Assembly: GCA_040119125.1 (NCBI GenBank) | Contig: JBEDTR010000017.1 | Coordinates: 248,001 to 312,000, forward strand | DNA length: 64,000 nucleotides | Reading direction: 5' to 3' | Origin: Pacificitalea sp040119125 | Lineage (GTDB): Bacteria > Pseudomonadota > Alphaproteobacteria > Rhodobacterales > Rhodobacteraceae | Shown here: in pieces, positions 1 to 8,173 of the stretch | Layout: each line of letters opens with the position of its first letter | Position numbering within the stretch: the first letter of the stretch is position 1 | The notes under the pieces: generated by a model | Seen by the model: only the letters and a program-made list of their open reading frames with translations | What the model was told of the DNA's origin: nothing | Database searches by the model: none | Position numbers and translations under genes: made by a program

Positions 1-344
1 GCCGAACCTGACAGCCCGCCGGTCACCTTCTTGGCGGGGCAGCCCATGTTGATGTCGATGATCTGCGCGCCATTGGCCTCAACCATGCGAGCGGCTTCGG
101 CCATCCAGATCGGGTCCTTGCCCGCCAGCTGCACCGAGGTCGCCTGTTGATCCAGCCCCAGTTCCGCGCGTTCACGCACGCCGGGCTTGGCTTGCACCAT
201 TTCTTGGCTCGCGACCATTTCCGACACGACCAGACCAGCGCCGAATCGCGCGACGAGCTGCCGGAACGGCAGATCGGTGATGCCAGCCAGCGGGGCCAGC
301 AGGACAGGCGGAGTTCCGGGCAGATACGCCGGGGAAACAGACAA
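1..344 (-). CDS. dusB: tRNA-dihydrouridine synthase DusB/NifR3, N-terminal part (runs off window)
   Basis: FMN-dependent enzyme that reduces uridine to dihydrouridine in the tRNA D-loop. The visible ~114 residues carry the family's N-terminal signature: LAPLAGITDLPFR, then SEMVASQEM, then the FMN-barrel motif INMGCPAKKVTGGLSGS at the window edge. The rest of the gene lies off the left end. No ATG fits; the best start is a TTG at 342-344 with AAGG about 9 nt upstream, so the start is less certain than the identity. It is divergent from ispDF, the arrangement found around nifR3-ntrBC in Rhodobacter, so ntrB/ntrC may follow beyond the window (inference). Confidence 0.9.
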   Translation of the reverse strand, partial: MSVSPAYLPGTPPVLLAPLAGITDLPFRQLVARFGAGLVVSEMVASQEMVQAKPGVRERAELGLDQQATSVQLAGKDPIWMAEAARMVEANGAQIIDINMGCPAKKVTGGLSGS

Positions 345-516
345 TTGCTCAATCCTTGTGCAGACGGTTTCAGATAGAGAGGTTTGCCCCCCGGATGGAA
401 GAGTTCGGTGCCCCCCGTCCAACAGAAAACCGGGAGGCGCACAAAATTTAAGCACATGACCCGTGGTCCGGCTTCGCGATTGCCCCGCACACGGGCAAAG
501 ATTAGACACTTTGGCC

Positions 517-1851
517 ATGACCTCAGCCCCTGCCCCCTCTTATTCCGATGCCGCGACGCCCATCGACCCGACCGGCGACGCCGCCCCCGCGCGCGGCGTA
601 TCCGGCGATTCCGACGCGCCCGTCTATGCCGCGATCCTTGCCGCGGCGGGGCGCGGCACTCGTATGGGCGGCATGCTTCCCAAACAATTCCAGCAACTTG
701 GCGCCCGCGCTGTGCTGGCGCATAGCTATGACGCGCTGGCCTGTCATCCACGCATCGTGACTGTCATCTGCGTTGTGCACCCCGATGATCGCGCGCGCGC
801 CGCCGATCTGCTGCCGCCGGGCGCGGTGCTGGTCGCGGGCGGGGCGGATCGTGTGGCCTCGGTCCGGGCCGGGCTTGCCGCGCTGCCCGATGCGGCGACA
901 CATGTGCTGATCCATGATGCAGCGCGCCCGCTTCTGCCCCGTGCGGTCACCGACAGGGTCATTGCCGCGCTGGCCTCCGGCGCCGATGGCGCGGCGCCCG
1001 CGCTTGCCGTGATCGACGCGCTTTGGCAGGAGGATTCCGCGGGCACCGTGGCCCGCGCCGTGCCTCGCGACGGGCTGTGGCGCGCCCAGACACCCCAAGG
1101 CTTCGCCCTGCCCGCCCTGCGCGCCGCCCACGCCCGCACCCTGCCCGCCGACGCTGCCGATGATGTCGCCATCGCCCGCGCCGCCGGTCTGCGGGTGGAC
1201 ATCGTGGCGGGCGCGGAAGACAACTTCAAACTCACCCATCCCGGCGATCTGGACCGCGCCGCGCGCATTCTGCGCGCCCGCGATGTGCAGGACGCCGCCG
1301 CAGAAAGGCCGCTCATGGATATCCGCACCGGCAATGGCTATGACGTCCACCGCTTTGGCGCCGACGCGCTTGGCCGCAATGACCGCGTCACCCTATGCGG
1401 GGTCGAGATCCCGCATACGCGCGGCCTGCAGGGCCATTCGGACGCCGATGTCGGCATGCACGCGCTGACCGACGCGCTTTACGGCGCATTGGCCGAAGGC
1501 GATATCGGACGTCATTTCCCGCCCAGCGATCCGCAATGGAAAGGCGCGGCGTCCGAGGTATTCCTCGCCCATGCCATCGACCTTGCCCGCGCGCGCGGCT
1601 TCGGCATGGCCAATTGCGATGTCACGCTGATCTGCGAATATCCCAAGATCGGTCCGCATGCCGACGCCATGCGCGCAACCCTCGCCCGGATCACCGGCAC
1701 GGAGGTCGCGCGCATCTCGGTCAAGGCCACCACGTCGGAGCGGCTGGGCTTCACCGGGCGCGGCGAAGGTATCGCCGCCATCGCCACCGTCACGCTGATC
1801 TCCCCCGCGCCCACCCCCTCCCCCAACACGCCCGATAGCGGAGCCGCCTGA
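517..1851 (+). CDS. ispDF: Bifunctional IspD/IspF (MEP cytidylyltransferase / MEcPP synthase)
   Basis: Catalyses two steps of the non-mevalonate isoprenoid pathway: CTP-dependent cytidylylation of 2-C-methyl-D-erythritol 4-phosphate, and cyclisation of CDP-ME-2-phosphate to the 2,4-cyclodiphosphate. The IspD half has AAAGRGTRMG near residue 42, HDAARPLL and RAQTPQGF. The IspF half begins near residue 267 with the metal-binding D-x-H of GYDVHRFG, followed by GHSDADVGMHALTDA and SERLGFTGRGEGIAA. I chose ATG 517 because an upstream in-frame GTG at 463 would add only non-conserved sequence. About 35 Pro/Ala-rich residues precede the IspD domain. The stop overlaps the pgpA start (TGATG), implying translational coupling. 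Confidence 0.95.
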   Translation: MTSAPAPSYSDAATPIDPTGDAAPARGVSGDSDAPVYAAILAAAGRGTRMGGMLPKQFQQLGARAVLAHSYDALACHPRIVTVICVVHPDDRARAADLLPPGAVLVAGGADRVASVRAGLAALPDAATHVLIHDAARPLLPRAVTDRVIAALASGADGAAPALAVIDALWQEDSAGTVARAVPRDGLWRAQTPQGFALPALRAAHARTLPADAADDVAIARAAGLRVDIVAGAEDNFKLTHPGDLDRAARILRARDVQDAAAERPLMDIRTGNGYDVHRFGADALGRNDRVTLCGVEIPHTRGLQGHSDADVGMHALTDALYGALAEGDIGRHFPPSDPQWKGAASEVFLAHAIDLARARGFGMANCDVTLICEYPKIGPHADAMRATLARITGTEVARISVKATTSERLGFTGRGEGIAAIATVTLISPAPTPSPNTPDSGAA

Positions 1852-2360
1852 TGCAGACCAAACCCCTCGCGCGCCTGATCGCCACGGTGTTCGGCACCGG
1901 CAATCTCAAACCCGGCCCCGGCACATGGGGCAGCGCTGTCGCGGTGCCGCTGGGCTGGGCGCTGCATTATGCGGGCGGCTTTCCGTTACTTGTCCTGGCC
2001 AGCATCGTGGTGTTTGGCATCGGCTATTGGGCCACGCGGGAGGCCACCCGAGGCGAGGCTGAACATGACCCGTCCGAGATCGTCATCGATGAGGTCGTGG
2101 GCCTGTGGATCGCGCTATTCCCGCTGTCATTCGGGATGTGGCGCATGGGCGCGGAGCCGCATGTCTTTCCTTGGCCGGGCTGGGTCGGGGCGTTCCTTGC
2201 CTTCCGGCTGTTCGACATCTGGAAACCCGGCCCCGTCGGCTGGGCGGATCGCAAGGGCGGGCCGATGGGCGTGATGCTGGATGACGTGATCGCCGGTGTG
2301 ATGGCCGCCGTGGTCGTGGCGCTTGCCGCTGCCGTGGCGCATGGGGTGTTGTTGCGATGA
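1851..2360 (+). CDS. pgpA: Phosphatidylglycerophosphatase A
   Basis: Inner-membrane phosphatase that dephosphorylates phosphatidylglycerol phosphate to phosphatidylglycerol. The 169-residue protein has the family motifs in order: FGTGNLKPGPGTWGS near the N-terminus, DPSEIVIDEVVGLWIAL in the middle, and FRLFDIWKPGPVGWAD followed by MLDDVIAGVMAAV near the C-terminus, with hydrophobic segments between them. Length is normal for the family. It overlaps ispDF by one base and cinA by four bases, so the three genes are probably co-transcribed and translationally coupled. Confidence 0.95.
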   Translation: MQTKPLARLIATVFGTGNLKPGPGTWGSAVAVPLGWALHYAGGFPLLVLASIVVFGIGYWATREATRGEAEHDPSEIVIDEVVGLWIALFPLSFGMWRMGAEPHVFPWPGWVGAFLAFRLFDIWKPGPVGWADRKGGPMGVMLDDVIAGVMAAVVVALAAAVAHGVLLR

Positions 2361-2863
2361 GCGGGGCTGCGCATGCCGGTCCAGATGACGACACCCGCGC
2401 CGCCCGCCTGCTGGAACTGGCCCGCGCCGCAGGGTGCCACATCGCCACCGCCGAAAGCTGCACCGGCGGGCTGATCGCCGGCGCGCTGACCGACCTGCCC
2501 GGCAGTTCCGACATGTTCGACCGGGGCATGGTCACCTATTCCAACGCGGCCAAAAAGGCTCTGCTCGGCGTCGATCCCGCGACGCTGGATCAGTTCGGCG
2601 CGGTCTCCGAGCAGGTCGCCCGGCAGATGGCCGATGGCGCGCTGTCACGCTCGGACGCGGAACTGGCCGTATCGGTGACCGGCGTCGCGGGGCCCGGCGG
2701 CTCTGACGCCAAGCCAGAGGGCCGGGTCTGCTTCGGTCTCGCGCGCACCGGCCACCCGACCCATACGGAGACGGTGGAATTTGGCGCGATTGGCCGCCGC
2801 CACATCCGCGCCGCCACTGTCGCCCACGCGCTGGAGCTGCTGATCGCCGCGCTGGAGCGCTGA
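2357..2863 (+). CDS. CinA C-terminal domain protein (nicotinamide-nucleotide amidohydrolase type)
   Basis: Single-domain 168-residue protein matching the C-terminal domain of CinA (PncC family), which deamidates nicotinamide mononucleotide to nicotinic acid mononucleotide in pyridine-nucleotide recycling. Visible motifs are ATAESCTGGLIAG near residue 30, GMVTYSNAAKKALLGV, and SVTGVAGPGGSDAKPEGRV. The N-terminal molybdopterin-binding-like half of full CinA is absent, which is normal for the stand-alone form. Its ATG overlaps the pgpA stop (ATGA). It is the last gene of the ispDF-pgpA group; a long non-coding gap follows. Confidence 0.92.
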   Translation: MSGAAHAGPDDDTRAARLLELARAAGCHIATAESCTGGLIAGALTDLPGSSDMFDRGMVTYSNAAKKALLGVDPATLDQFGAVSEQVARQMADGALSRSDAELAVSVTGVAGPGGSDAKPEGRVCFGLARTGHPTHTETVEFGAIGRRHIRAATVAHALELLIAALER

Positions 2864-2999
2864 ACCGGGGGCGCGGACGTTCCGCTACGCTTCATGCTGG
2901 CGATGCCTTCGCACCTGCATAGGCACATTCGGACGGACACAATGTGCGCCGCGTTGCCGATGCATTTGGCGGACTGAGTCGGGTCAGGAGGGCTGCCTC

Positions 3000-3021
3000 A
3001 TTGTTTCGCACGCGAAACAAT
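3000..3021. promoter_or_regulatory. Perfect palindrome, possible operator
   Basis: Two exactly complementary 10-base arms (ATTGTTTCGC and GCGAAACAAT) flank a 2-base centre. The arms are AT-richer than their surroundings and the spacing resembles an operator for a dimeric helix-turn-helix regulator. It could also form a short hairpin, but no U-run follows, so a terminator is unlikely. No gene start is evident on either side, so its target is unknown. Confidence 0.4.
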
Positions 3022-3153
3022 TTACGGGTCGGTAAGGGTTTCCCCGGCGGATTTCGGCGCCGTTGGGCCGAGGGGCACGGCGCGGGGCGGTCTGGCAAGG
3101 GGATCTTAACGGCTCATCATGCGCGGATCTGCGGGACGCCCGGTCCATCACAT

Positions 3154-3205
3154 GCACGAGGACGGTTACACGGGGACGGTTGCACGAGGACGGTTGCACG
3201 GGGGG
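3154..3205. repeat. 14-bp tandem repeat, about 3.5 copies
   Basis: The unit GCACGAGGACGGTT occurs at 3154-3167 and 3182-3195. A two-base variant lies between them, and a partial fourth copy runs into a G-tract. It sits immediately next to the predicted infC terminator. It is too short and GC-rich to be an iteron array with any confidence; it is probably a slippage repeat. Confidence 0.7.
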
Positions 3206-3213
3206 GCCAAACG

Positions 3214-3241
3214 AAAAACCCCCGAACCTGAGGTTCGGGGG
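3214..3241 (-). terminator. Rho-independent terminator for the infC transcript
   Basis: On the minus strand an 11-bp perfect inverted repeat (CCCCCGAACCT / AGGTTCGGGGG, one base between the arms; the top pairs open to form the loop) is followed directly by five T residues (3214-3218 read as A on the plus strand). It lies about 195 nt downstream of the infC stop, with no intervening minus-strand gene. Confidence 0.8.
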
Positions 3242-3435
3242 CGGGTCATTCGCCTGATCTGGCCTCATCTGGACCATGATCAGAGGCCGGGCATCACGGG
3301 GGGCGCGGTTGGCTCCCCGGAACCTCGGCCTGAAACGGCGCGCAGCGTGTCGCCACGCGCGGGGCACGGGTTGGACGCCCGGCCCCTCTTCACGTCATTT
3401 GGTGCCCATCGCGGGTCTGAGGCGGATCACCCGGC

Positions 3436-3981
3436 TCATTTGGCTGCCGGACCGATCATCATGACCATCTGGCGGCCTTCCATCTTGGGCATGTTCTCGA
3501 CCTTGCCCAATTCCTTGACGTCGGCTGCTACGCGTTCGAGCAGATCGCGGCCAAGGTTCTGGTGAGCCATTTCGCGGCCACGGAAGCGGAGTGTCACCTT
3601 CACCTTATCGCCGTTCTCAAGGAAGCGGACGACATTGCGCATCTTGACGTCATAGTCATGATGGTCGGTGTTGGGCCGGAATTTGACTTCCTTGACCTCG
3701 ATGATCTTCTGCTTCTTGCGCGCTTCGGATTCACGTTTCTGCTGTTCATATTTGAACTTGCCGAAATCCATGATCTTACAAACGGGCGGAGCCGCGTTAG
3801 GAGAGATTTCGACCAGATCGAGTCCGACCTGCTGGGCCAGTTCCATGGCGCGTTCCGGCGTGACAACGCCGACGTTCTGGCCTTCGTGACCGATCAACCG
3901 GATTTCGGAAGCCCGAATGCGTTCATTTACGCGGGGGCCTGTGTCACGCACCGGTGGGGCGTTATGGGGTCTGCGGGCGAT
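3436..3981 (-). CDS. infC: Translation initiation factor IF-3
   Basis: Binds the 30S subunit, prevents premature 50S joining and proofreads start-codon/initiator-tRNA pairing. The N-domain motif RDTGPRVNERIRASEIRLIG, the linker PPVCKIMDFGKFKYEQQKRE and the C-domain KEVKFRPNTDHHDYDVK are complete, ending ENMPKMEGRQMVMMIGPAAK. The first in-frame ATG/GTG/TTG-class codon is GTG at 3949-3951, but the reading frame and IF-3-like sequence (ARRPHNAPP) continue upstream to an ATC at 3979-3981. That ATC lies 8 nt after an AAGGA Shine-Dalgarno sequence, so I place the start there (181 aa). infC genes are known for AUU/AUC starts that allow autoregulation. The gene is monocistronic in view; rpmI and rplT do not follow. 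Confidence 0.95.
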   Translation of the reverse strand: MARRPHNAPPVRDTGPRVNERIRASEIRLIGHEGQNVGVVTPERAMELAQQVGLDLVEISPNAAPPVCKIMDFGKFKYEQQKRESEARKKQKIIEVKEVKFRPNTDHHDYDVKMRNVVRFLENGDKVKVTLRFRGREMAHQNLGRDLLERVAADVKELGKVENMPKMEGRQMVMMIGPAAK

Positions 3982-3994
3982 GGCTGTGTTCCTT
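3979..3994 (-). promoter_or_regulatory. infC ribosome-binding site and AUC start codon
   Basis: AAGGA (3990-3994 on the minus strand) lies 8 nt before ATC (3979-3981). No ATG, GTG or TTG has comparable spacing. In other bacteria the rare infC start codon is discriminated against by IF-3 itself, giving negative autoregulation; that this applies here is inference from position and frame. Confidence 0.7.
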
Positions 3995-4249
3995 TGTCCA
4001 ATTGCCGTGAAGTCGCGGGAAAATACTCTTCCGACGCGCTCTAATCAACCCATCAAATGGCCGACAGGTTCCGTGGATTGAGGGATCTGGCGCAGGATGG
4101 GGATATGGAGGTCGTGCGGCGCGGTGCCAAAGGACCGTCCCAGCCCTACGGCGAGCGCGTCGTGGCGCTGGTGCTGGGCGGAGGCAGGCGCGGTCCGGGG
4201 ACCAATCGCCCCCGGACTATATGCGCGCATGCCGTGTTTTGTCTGCGTC

Positions 4250-5119
4250 TCAGCCGACGAAGGCTTTTTCGACCACATATTCGGCGGGATCGGAATTAGC
4301 CCCCTCGCGCAGGCCGTAGCCTTCGAGGATTTCCTTGATCTCGGTGTTCAGCCCCATCGAGCCGCAGACCATCGCGCGGTCGGTTTCCGCGGAAATGCTG
4401 TCGATGCCCAGATCAGCGAACACTGTGCCGTTACGCAGCAGGTCGGTGATGCGGCCCATCTTGGGGCTCTCTTCGCGGGTGGTCGTGGGGTAATAAGTGA
4501 GCTTATCCAGCCCCTCGCCCAGCAACTCCTGCATCATCTCATCGCTGCGCAGGCTGTCGACCAATTCGCGGCCATAGTCCAGTTCGGCCACGTCGCGGCA
4601 GGTGTGGGTCAGGATGATCTGGTCATAGCTTTCGAATGTCTCGGGATCGCGGATCAGCGAGGCGAAGGGCGCGATGCCGGTGCCGGTGGCAAAGAGCCAC
4701 AGACGTTTGCCGGGCAGCAGCGCGTCATGCACCAGCGTGCCGACGGGCTTGGGCCGCAAGATCAGCTCATCACCGGGCTGGATATGCTGCAAGCGCGAGG
4801 TCAGCGGGCCGTCCTGCACCTTGATCGAATAGAATTCCAATTCCTCGTCCCAGCTGGGCGACGCAATGGAATAGGCGCGCAGCAGCGGCTTTTGCCGCCC
4901 GGTCTTAGGGTCGGGATCGCCCATCAGGCCGATCATGACAAACTCGCCAGAGCGGAAGCGCAGCGATTGCGGGCGGCTCACGCGGAAGGAAAACAGCTGA
5001 TCGGTCCAGTGCTTGACCGAAGTCACGACCTGCGCGTCGGGCAGGGTCGGCTTGGCCTTGGGCGTGTCGGTGGCGGGGGTGGCGTTGGTTTGGGTCACGG
5101 GTGTCTGCTCGGTCATCAC
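4250..5119 (-). CDS. fpr: Ferredoxin/flavodoxin-NADP(+) reductase
   Basis: FAD enzyme exchanging electrons between NADPH and ferredoxin or flavodoxin in the cytoplasm. Length is 289 aa. The FAD-binding motif RAYSIASPSWDEELEFYSIK is near residue 81, the NADP-binding motif ATGTGIAPFASLIRD near residue 140, and CGSMGLNTEIKEIL near residue 250. The C-terminus EYVVEKAFVG has the extra tail typical of the bacterial subclass (Azotobacter/Rhodobacter Fpr). An ATG also occurs one codon in, so the start may be 5119 or 5116. The gene follows the sulfite-reductase operon on the same strand after ~200 bp, so it may supply electrons to CysI while being transcribed separately (inference). Confidence 0.95.
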   Translation of the reverse strand: MMTEQTPVTQTNATPATDTPKAKPTLPDAQVVTSVKHWTDQLFSFRVSRPQSLRFRSGEFVMIGLMGDPDPKTGRQKPLLRAYSIASPSWDEELEFYSIKVQDGPLTSRLQHIQPGDELILRPKPVGTLVHDALLPGKRLWLFATGTGIAPFASLIRDPETFESYDQIILTHTCRDVAELDYGRELVDSLRSDEMMQELLGEGLDKLTYYPTTTREESPKMGRITDLLRNGTVFADLGIDSISAETDRAMVCGSMGLNTEIKEILEGYGLREGANSDPAEYVVEKAFVG

Positions 5120-5318
5120 ATGTCGCGGAATAGGGTCCGCGCCTTTCGATCAGAATTTCGGGTCAAACGGAAGCGGGCAGCAATGCCGCACCCGAGATTT
5201 CGTTAGTGTGCATACAAATTCAGCGCCGGTCCAGCCTTATTTTGCAGGAGCGCCGGGAAAGCGGGCGATTGCCGACCGCCCCGCCCGGTGATGCGGCGCA
5301 TCAAGACGGCAGATCGGA

Positions 5319-5738
5319 TCAGCCGCGCAGGCGGGACTGATAATCATGGGCCTGCCAATCGGCGCGGAACAGCCATTGCGGTTCGGGCTGGCGGGAGGCG
5401 AGGCTGTCGTCGATTTCGACCTCGTCAAAACCGCAGCGGCGGGCCATCGCATATTGATCCGCGATCACATGGCCCTTGGCGCGCAGACGCCCGGCAAACC
5501 CCATGCGGCGCAGGGCGCGCGCGATGGTGAAGCCGCGCCCATCGGCGGAGGACGGGAAATCGACGCGGATCAGGTCAACGCCGTCCAGCCGGCCTTCCAG
5601 CGTGGCGGGGTCGGTGTCGGAGGCAAGATCGAGCGCGAAGGCGGGCGTGCCCACCTCCTGCTCCAGCGCCTCGACGCTGTGGAACTCATGTGTCCAGTCT
5701 TCGGAGCTAAAGCCCGTATCGGTGACGATCACGCTCAT
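5319..5738 (-). CDS. DUF934 protein of the sulfite-reduction operon
   Basis: A 139-residue protein matching DUF934, a family found beside cysH/cysI in proteobacteria and presumed to be an accessory of sulfite reduction; no activity is established that I know of. The conserved core LIRVDFPSSADGRGFTIARA and GFAGRLRAKGHVIADQY spans residues ~65-105. ATG 5738 is chosen because GGAG lies about 8 nt upstream and family similarity begins there; an upstream frame extension is only the antisense shadow of cysH. Five bases separate it from the cysH stop, so it is the last gene of the operon. Confidence 0.9.
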   Translation of the reverse strand: MSVIVTDTGFSSEDWTHEFHSVEALEQEVGTPAFALDLASDTDPATLEGRLDGVDLIRVDFPSSADGRGFTIARALRRMGFAGRLRAKGHVIADQYAMARRCGFDEVEIDDSLASRQPEPQWLFRADWQAHDYQSRLRG

Positions 5739-5743
5739 CTGGG

Positions 5744-6511
5744 TCACTCCTTTGCAGCTGGGGCGGCTGCCGGGGCCGCGATGGGGCCGCGCACCGCGCG
5801 ACCGTTGACGAAATGGATGCCGCATTCGACCTTGTCGGAGCCACGCCACCGGCCCGCGCGGGGGTCTTCGCCCTCGCCTACCGGGGTGGTGCAAGGGGTG
5901 CAACCGATCGAGGGATAGCCCTTGGCCACCAGCGGATGCCGGGGCAGGTCATGGGCGGTGATATAGGCTTTCAGATCCTCGGCGGTCCAATCGGCGAGCG
6001 GATTGACCTTGATCCGGTCGCCTTCGATCTCGAACGGGTCAAGCGCGGAGCGGGTCGTGGCCTGATAGCGTTTGCGCCCGGTGATCCAAGATGAAAACCC
6101 GCCAAGCGCCTGTTCCAGAGGCCGGGATTTACGCAGATCGCAGCAGGCGGTGGTGTCGCGCAGATGCAGCGTGTCATCGGGATCCTCGCGGCGCAGGGTC
6201 GCGGGATCGGTGCGGGTGATGCGCACATCCGTCAGGCCCAGCTGCCGCGCAACATCGCGCTGATAGTCGAGCGTTTCAGCAAAGAGCAGCCGGGTGTCGA
6301 TGAAGATCACCGGATAGCCGGGATCGACCTGCGACAGCAGATGCAACAGCACGACGCTTTCGGCCCCGAAGGAGGAGACGAGCGCGCCGTCACGGGTGGC
6401 GGGTTCGCTCAGCGCGAGGCGCAGGATTTCCTGCGCGCCAAGGCCACGGGCCTGCGCGTTGAGCCGGGCGACCGTATCGGCGCGCCCGAATTTGCGGTCG
6501 TCAAGCGGCAT
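5744..6511 (-). CDS. cysH: Assimilatory adenylylsulfate (APS/PAPS) reductase
   Basis: Reduces activated sulfate to sulfite with thioredoxin or glutaredoxin as donor. The 255-residue protein has the P-loop-like VSSFGAESVVLLHL near residue 45, TTACCDLRKSRPL, WITGRKRYQATTR, the pair GCTPCT, and the catalytic ECGIH near the C-terminus. The CC...CxxC set marks the [4Fe-4S] class, which usually prefers APS over PAPS. A short Ala/Pro-rich tail ends the protein. It overlaps the end of cysI by 11 bp and is followed by DUF934. Confidence 0.95.
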   Translation of the reverse strand: MPLDDRKFGRADTVARLNAQARGLGAQEILRLALSEPATRDGALVSSFGAESVVLLHLLSQVDPGYPVIFIDTRLLFAETLDYQRDVARQLGLTDVRITRTDPATLRREDPDDTLHLRDTTACCDLRKSRPLEQALGGFSSWITGRKRYQATTRSALDPFEIEGDRIKVNPLADWTAEDLKAYITAHDLPRHPLVAKGYPSIGCTPCTTPVGEGEDPRAGRWRGSDKVECGIHFVNGRAVRGPIAAPAAAPAAKE

Positions 6512-8171
6512 CTTTTACCCTTTCTTCGGGGTAGAGGGCGGCCTTGAACGGGGCCATGCCAAGACGGCGGAAGGCCTCGATAAAGGTCTCCTCGGCGCTC
6601 TCGCGCTGCTCGACATAGGCCAGCACCAGACGCTCGATGGCAGGCACGATTTCCTCGGCCGAGAAACCCGGCCCGGCCCGTTCGCCAAGCGCGGCGGTTT
6701 CGGTCGCGTCACCGCCCAGCGTCACCTGATAGTTTTCCACCCCGGCGCGATCCAGCCCCAGAATGCCGATATGGCCGACATGGTGGTGACCACAGGCGTT
6801 GATGCAGCCCGAGATCTTGATCTGTAGCGGGCCGACCTCATGCTCGATCTTCAGCTCGTCAAACCGCGTGGCGATTTGCTGCGCGATGGGGATCGAGCGG
6901 GCGGTGGCCAGCGCGCAGTAATCCATGCCGGGGCAGGCGATGATATCGGAGACCAGCCCGATATTGGCGGTGCCCAGCCCGTGACCGGCGAGGATCTTGT
7001 GCACCTGCGGCAGATCGGCCTTGCGCACATGCGGCAGGATCACATTCTGCTGGTGGCTGATGCGCAATTCGGAATGGGAAAACCGCTCTGCCAGATCGGC
7101 CATGACGCGCATCTGATCGGCGCTGGCATCGCCCGGCGTGGCGCCATGCGCCTTGAGCGAGATGGTGACGATGGCATGATCGGGATGGCGATGCGCGGTC
7201 AGGTTGGTGTCAGCCCAGGCACGGAACACCGGGTCGGTGGCATAGTCCGCATCATAGACCCCTGCCCCGCCAGCGGTCAGCTCGGGCAGAGCAAATTGCG
7301 CCTCGATCCCGCGCAGCATGTCCTGATCGACGCCCGAGAATTCCGGGCGAATTTCGGCAAATCGCGCCTCAACCAGATCGCGGATGGCCTCGATGCCATG
7401 CTCATGCACCGTGATCTTGATGCGGGCCTTATACTTGTTATCGCGCCGGCCAAGCCGGTTGTAGACATGCACGATCGCTTCGCTATAGGGCAGCAGATCC
7501 TCGGCGGGGACAAAATCGCGGATCACCTTGCCGAGCATCGGCGTGCGGCCCAAACCGCCACCCACGAGGATGCGGTAGCCCACCTCGCCCGCGTCATTGC
7601 GCACGATCTGAATGCCGATGTCATGGGCCTTGATGACCGCGCGGTCATGTTCGGCACCGGTCACGGCGAATTTGAACTTGCGCGGCAGGAACTGGAATTC
7701 CGGATGGTCGGTCGACCATTGACGCAGCAGTTCCGCAACGGGGCGCGGATCGGCGACCTCATCCCCCACAGCGCCCGCGAAATGATCGGCGGTCACGTTG
7801 CGGATGGTGTTCCCAGAGGTCTGGATCGCGTGCATCTGCACATCGGCCAGCGCCTCCAGCATGGCGGGAATGTCTTTCAGCTCCGGCCAGTTATACTGAA
7901 TGTTCTGGCGGGTGGTGAAATGGCCATACCCCTTGTCCCACGTCTCGGCGATATAGGCGAGCTGGTTCATCTGCCGGGCCGAGATCGTGCCATAGGGAAT
8001 GGCGACCCGCAGCATATAGGCATGCAATTGAAGATAGAGCCCGTTCATCAGGCGCAGCGGCTTGAATTCATCCTCGGTCAGCGAGCCGTCGATGCGGCGG
8101 GCGACCTGCTGGGAGAATTGGGCAACACGTTCGCGCACGAACTGCTCGTCGAAATCGGAATAGCTATACAT
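6501..8171 (-). CDS. cysI: Ferredoxin-type sulfite (nitrite/sulfite) reductase, siroheme [4Fe-4S]
   Basis: Six-electron reductase converting sulfite to sulfide. The 556-residue protein has the duplicated substrate-binding/ferredoxin-like halves, with YGHFTTRQNIQYNWPEL near residue 80 and GGGLGRTPMLGK near residue 205. Cluster and siroheme cysteines are in CPGMDYCALA and KISGCINACGHHHVGHIG. No CysJ-like flavoprotein partner is adjacent; with ferredoxin-NADP reductase encoded downstream, ferredoxin is the likely donor (inference). Nitrite reductase is the alternative reading from the family alone, but cysH, cysG and DUF934 point to sulfite. Confidence 0.93.
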   Translation of the reverse strand: MYSYSDFDEQFVRERVAQFSQQVARRIDGSLTEDEFKPLRLMNGLYLQLHAYMLRVAIPYGTISARQMNQLAYIAETWDKGYGHFTTRQNIQYNWPELKDIPAMLEALADVQMHAIQTSGNTIRNVTADHFAGAVGDEVADPRPVAELLRQWSTDHPEFQFLPRKFKFAVTGAEHDRAVIKAHDIGIQIVRNDAGEVGYRILVGGGLGRTPMLGKVIRDFVPAEDLLPYSEAIVHVYNRLGRRDNKYKARIKITVHEHGIEAIRDLVEARFAEIRPEFSGVDQDMLRGIEAQFALPELTAGGAGVYDADYATDPVFRAWADTNLTAHRHPDHAIVTISLKAHGATPGDASADQMRVMADLAERFSHSELRISHQQNVILPHVRKADLPQVHKILAGHGLGTANIGLVSDIIACPGMDYCALATARSIPIAQQIATRFDELKIEHEVGPLQIKISGCINACGHHHVGHIGILGLDRAGVENYQVTLGGDATETAALGERAGPGFSAEEIVPAIERLVLAYVEQRESAEETFIEAFRRLGMAPFKAALYPEERVKDAA

Positions 8172-8173
8172 GA

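Larger units (their letters stand above)
2864..3435. other. Intergenic gap of about 570 bp with small structural elements
   Basis: No convincing gene on either strand; short open frames here show no family motif and their codon usage looks like antisense shadow. The gap contains a perfect 10-bp inverted repeat (3000-3021), a 14-bp tandem repeat (3154-3205) and a minus-strand terminator (3214-3241), each listed separately. The ~190 bp between the terminator and the infC stop show nothing recognisable and may be the 3' untranslated region of the infC transcript. Confidence 0.6.

Noticed and set aside
2984..3367. Minus-strand 127-codon open frame downstream of infC
   Set aside because: It spans the terminator, the tandem repeat and the palindrome and shows no conserved motif.
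4097..5206. Plus-strand open frame of 369 codons across fpr
   Set aside because: Antisense shadow of the high-GC fpr gene; no family motif and no ribosome-binding site, while the minus strand encodes a complete Fpr.
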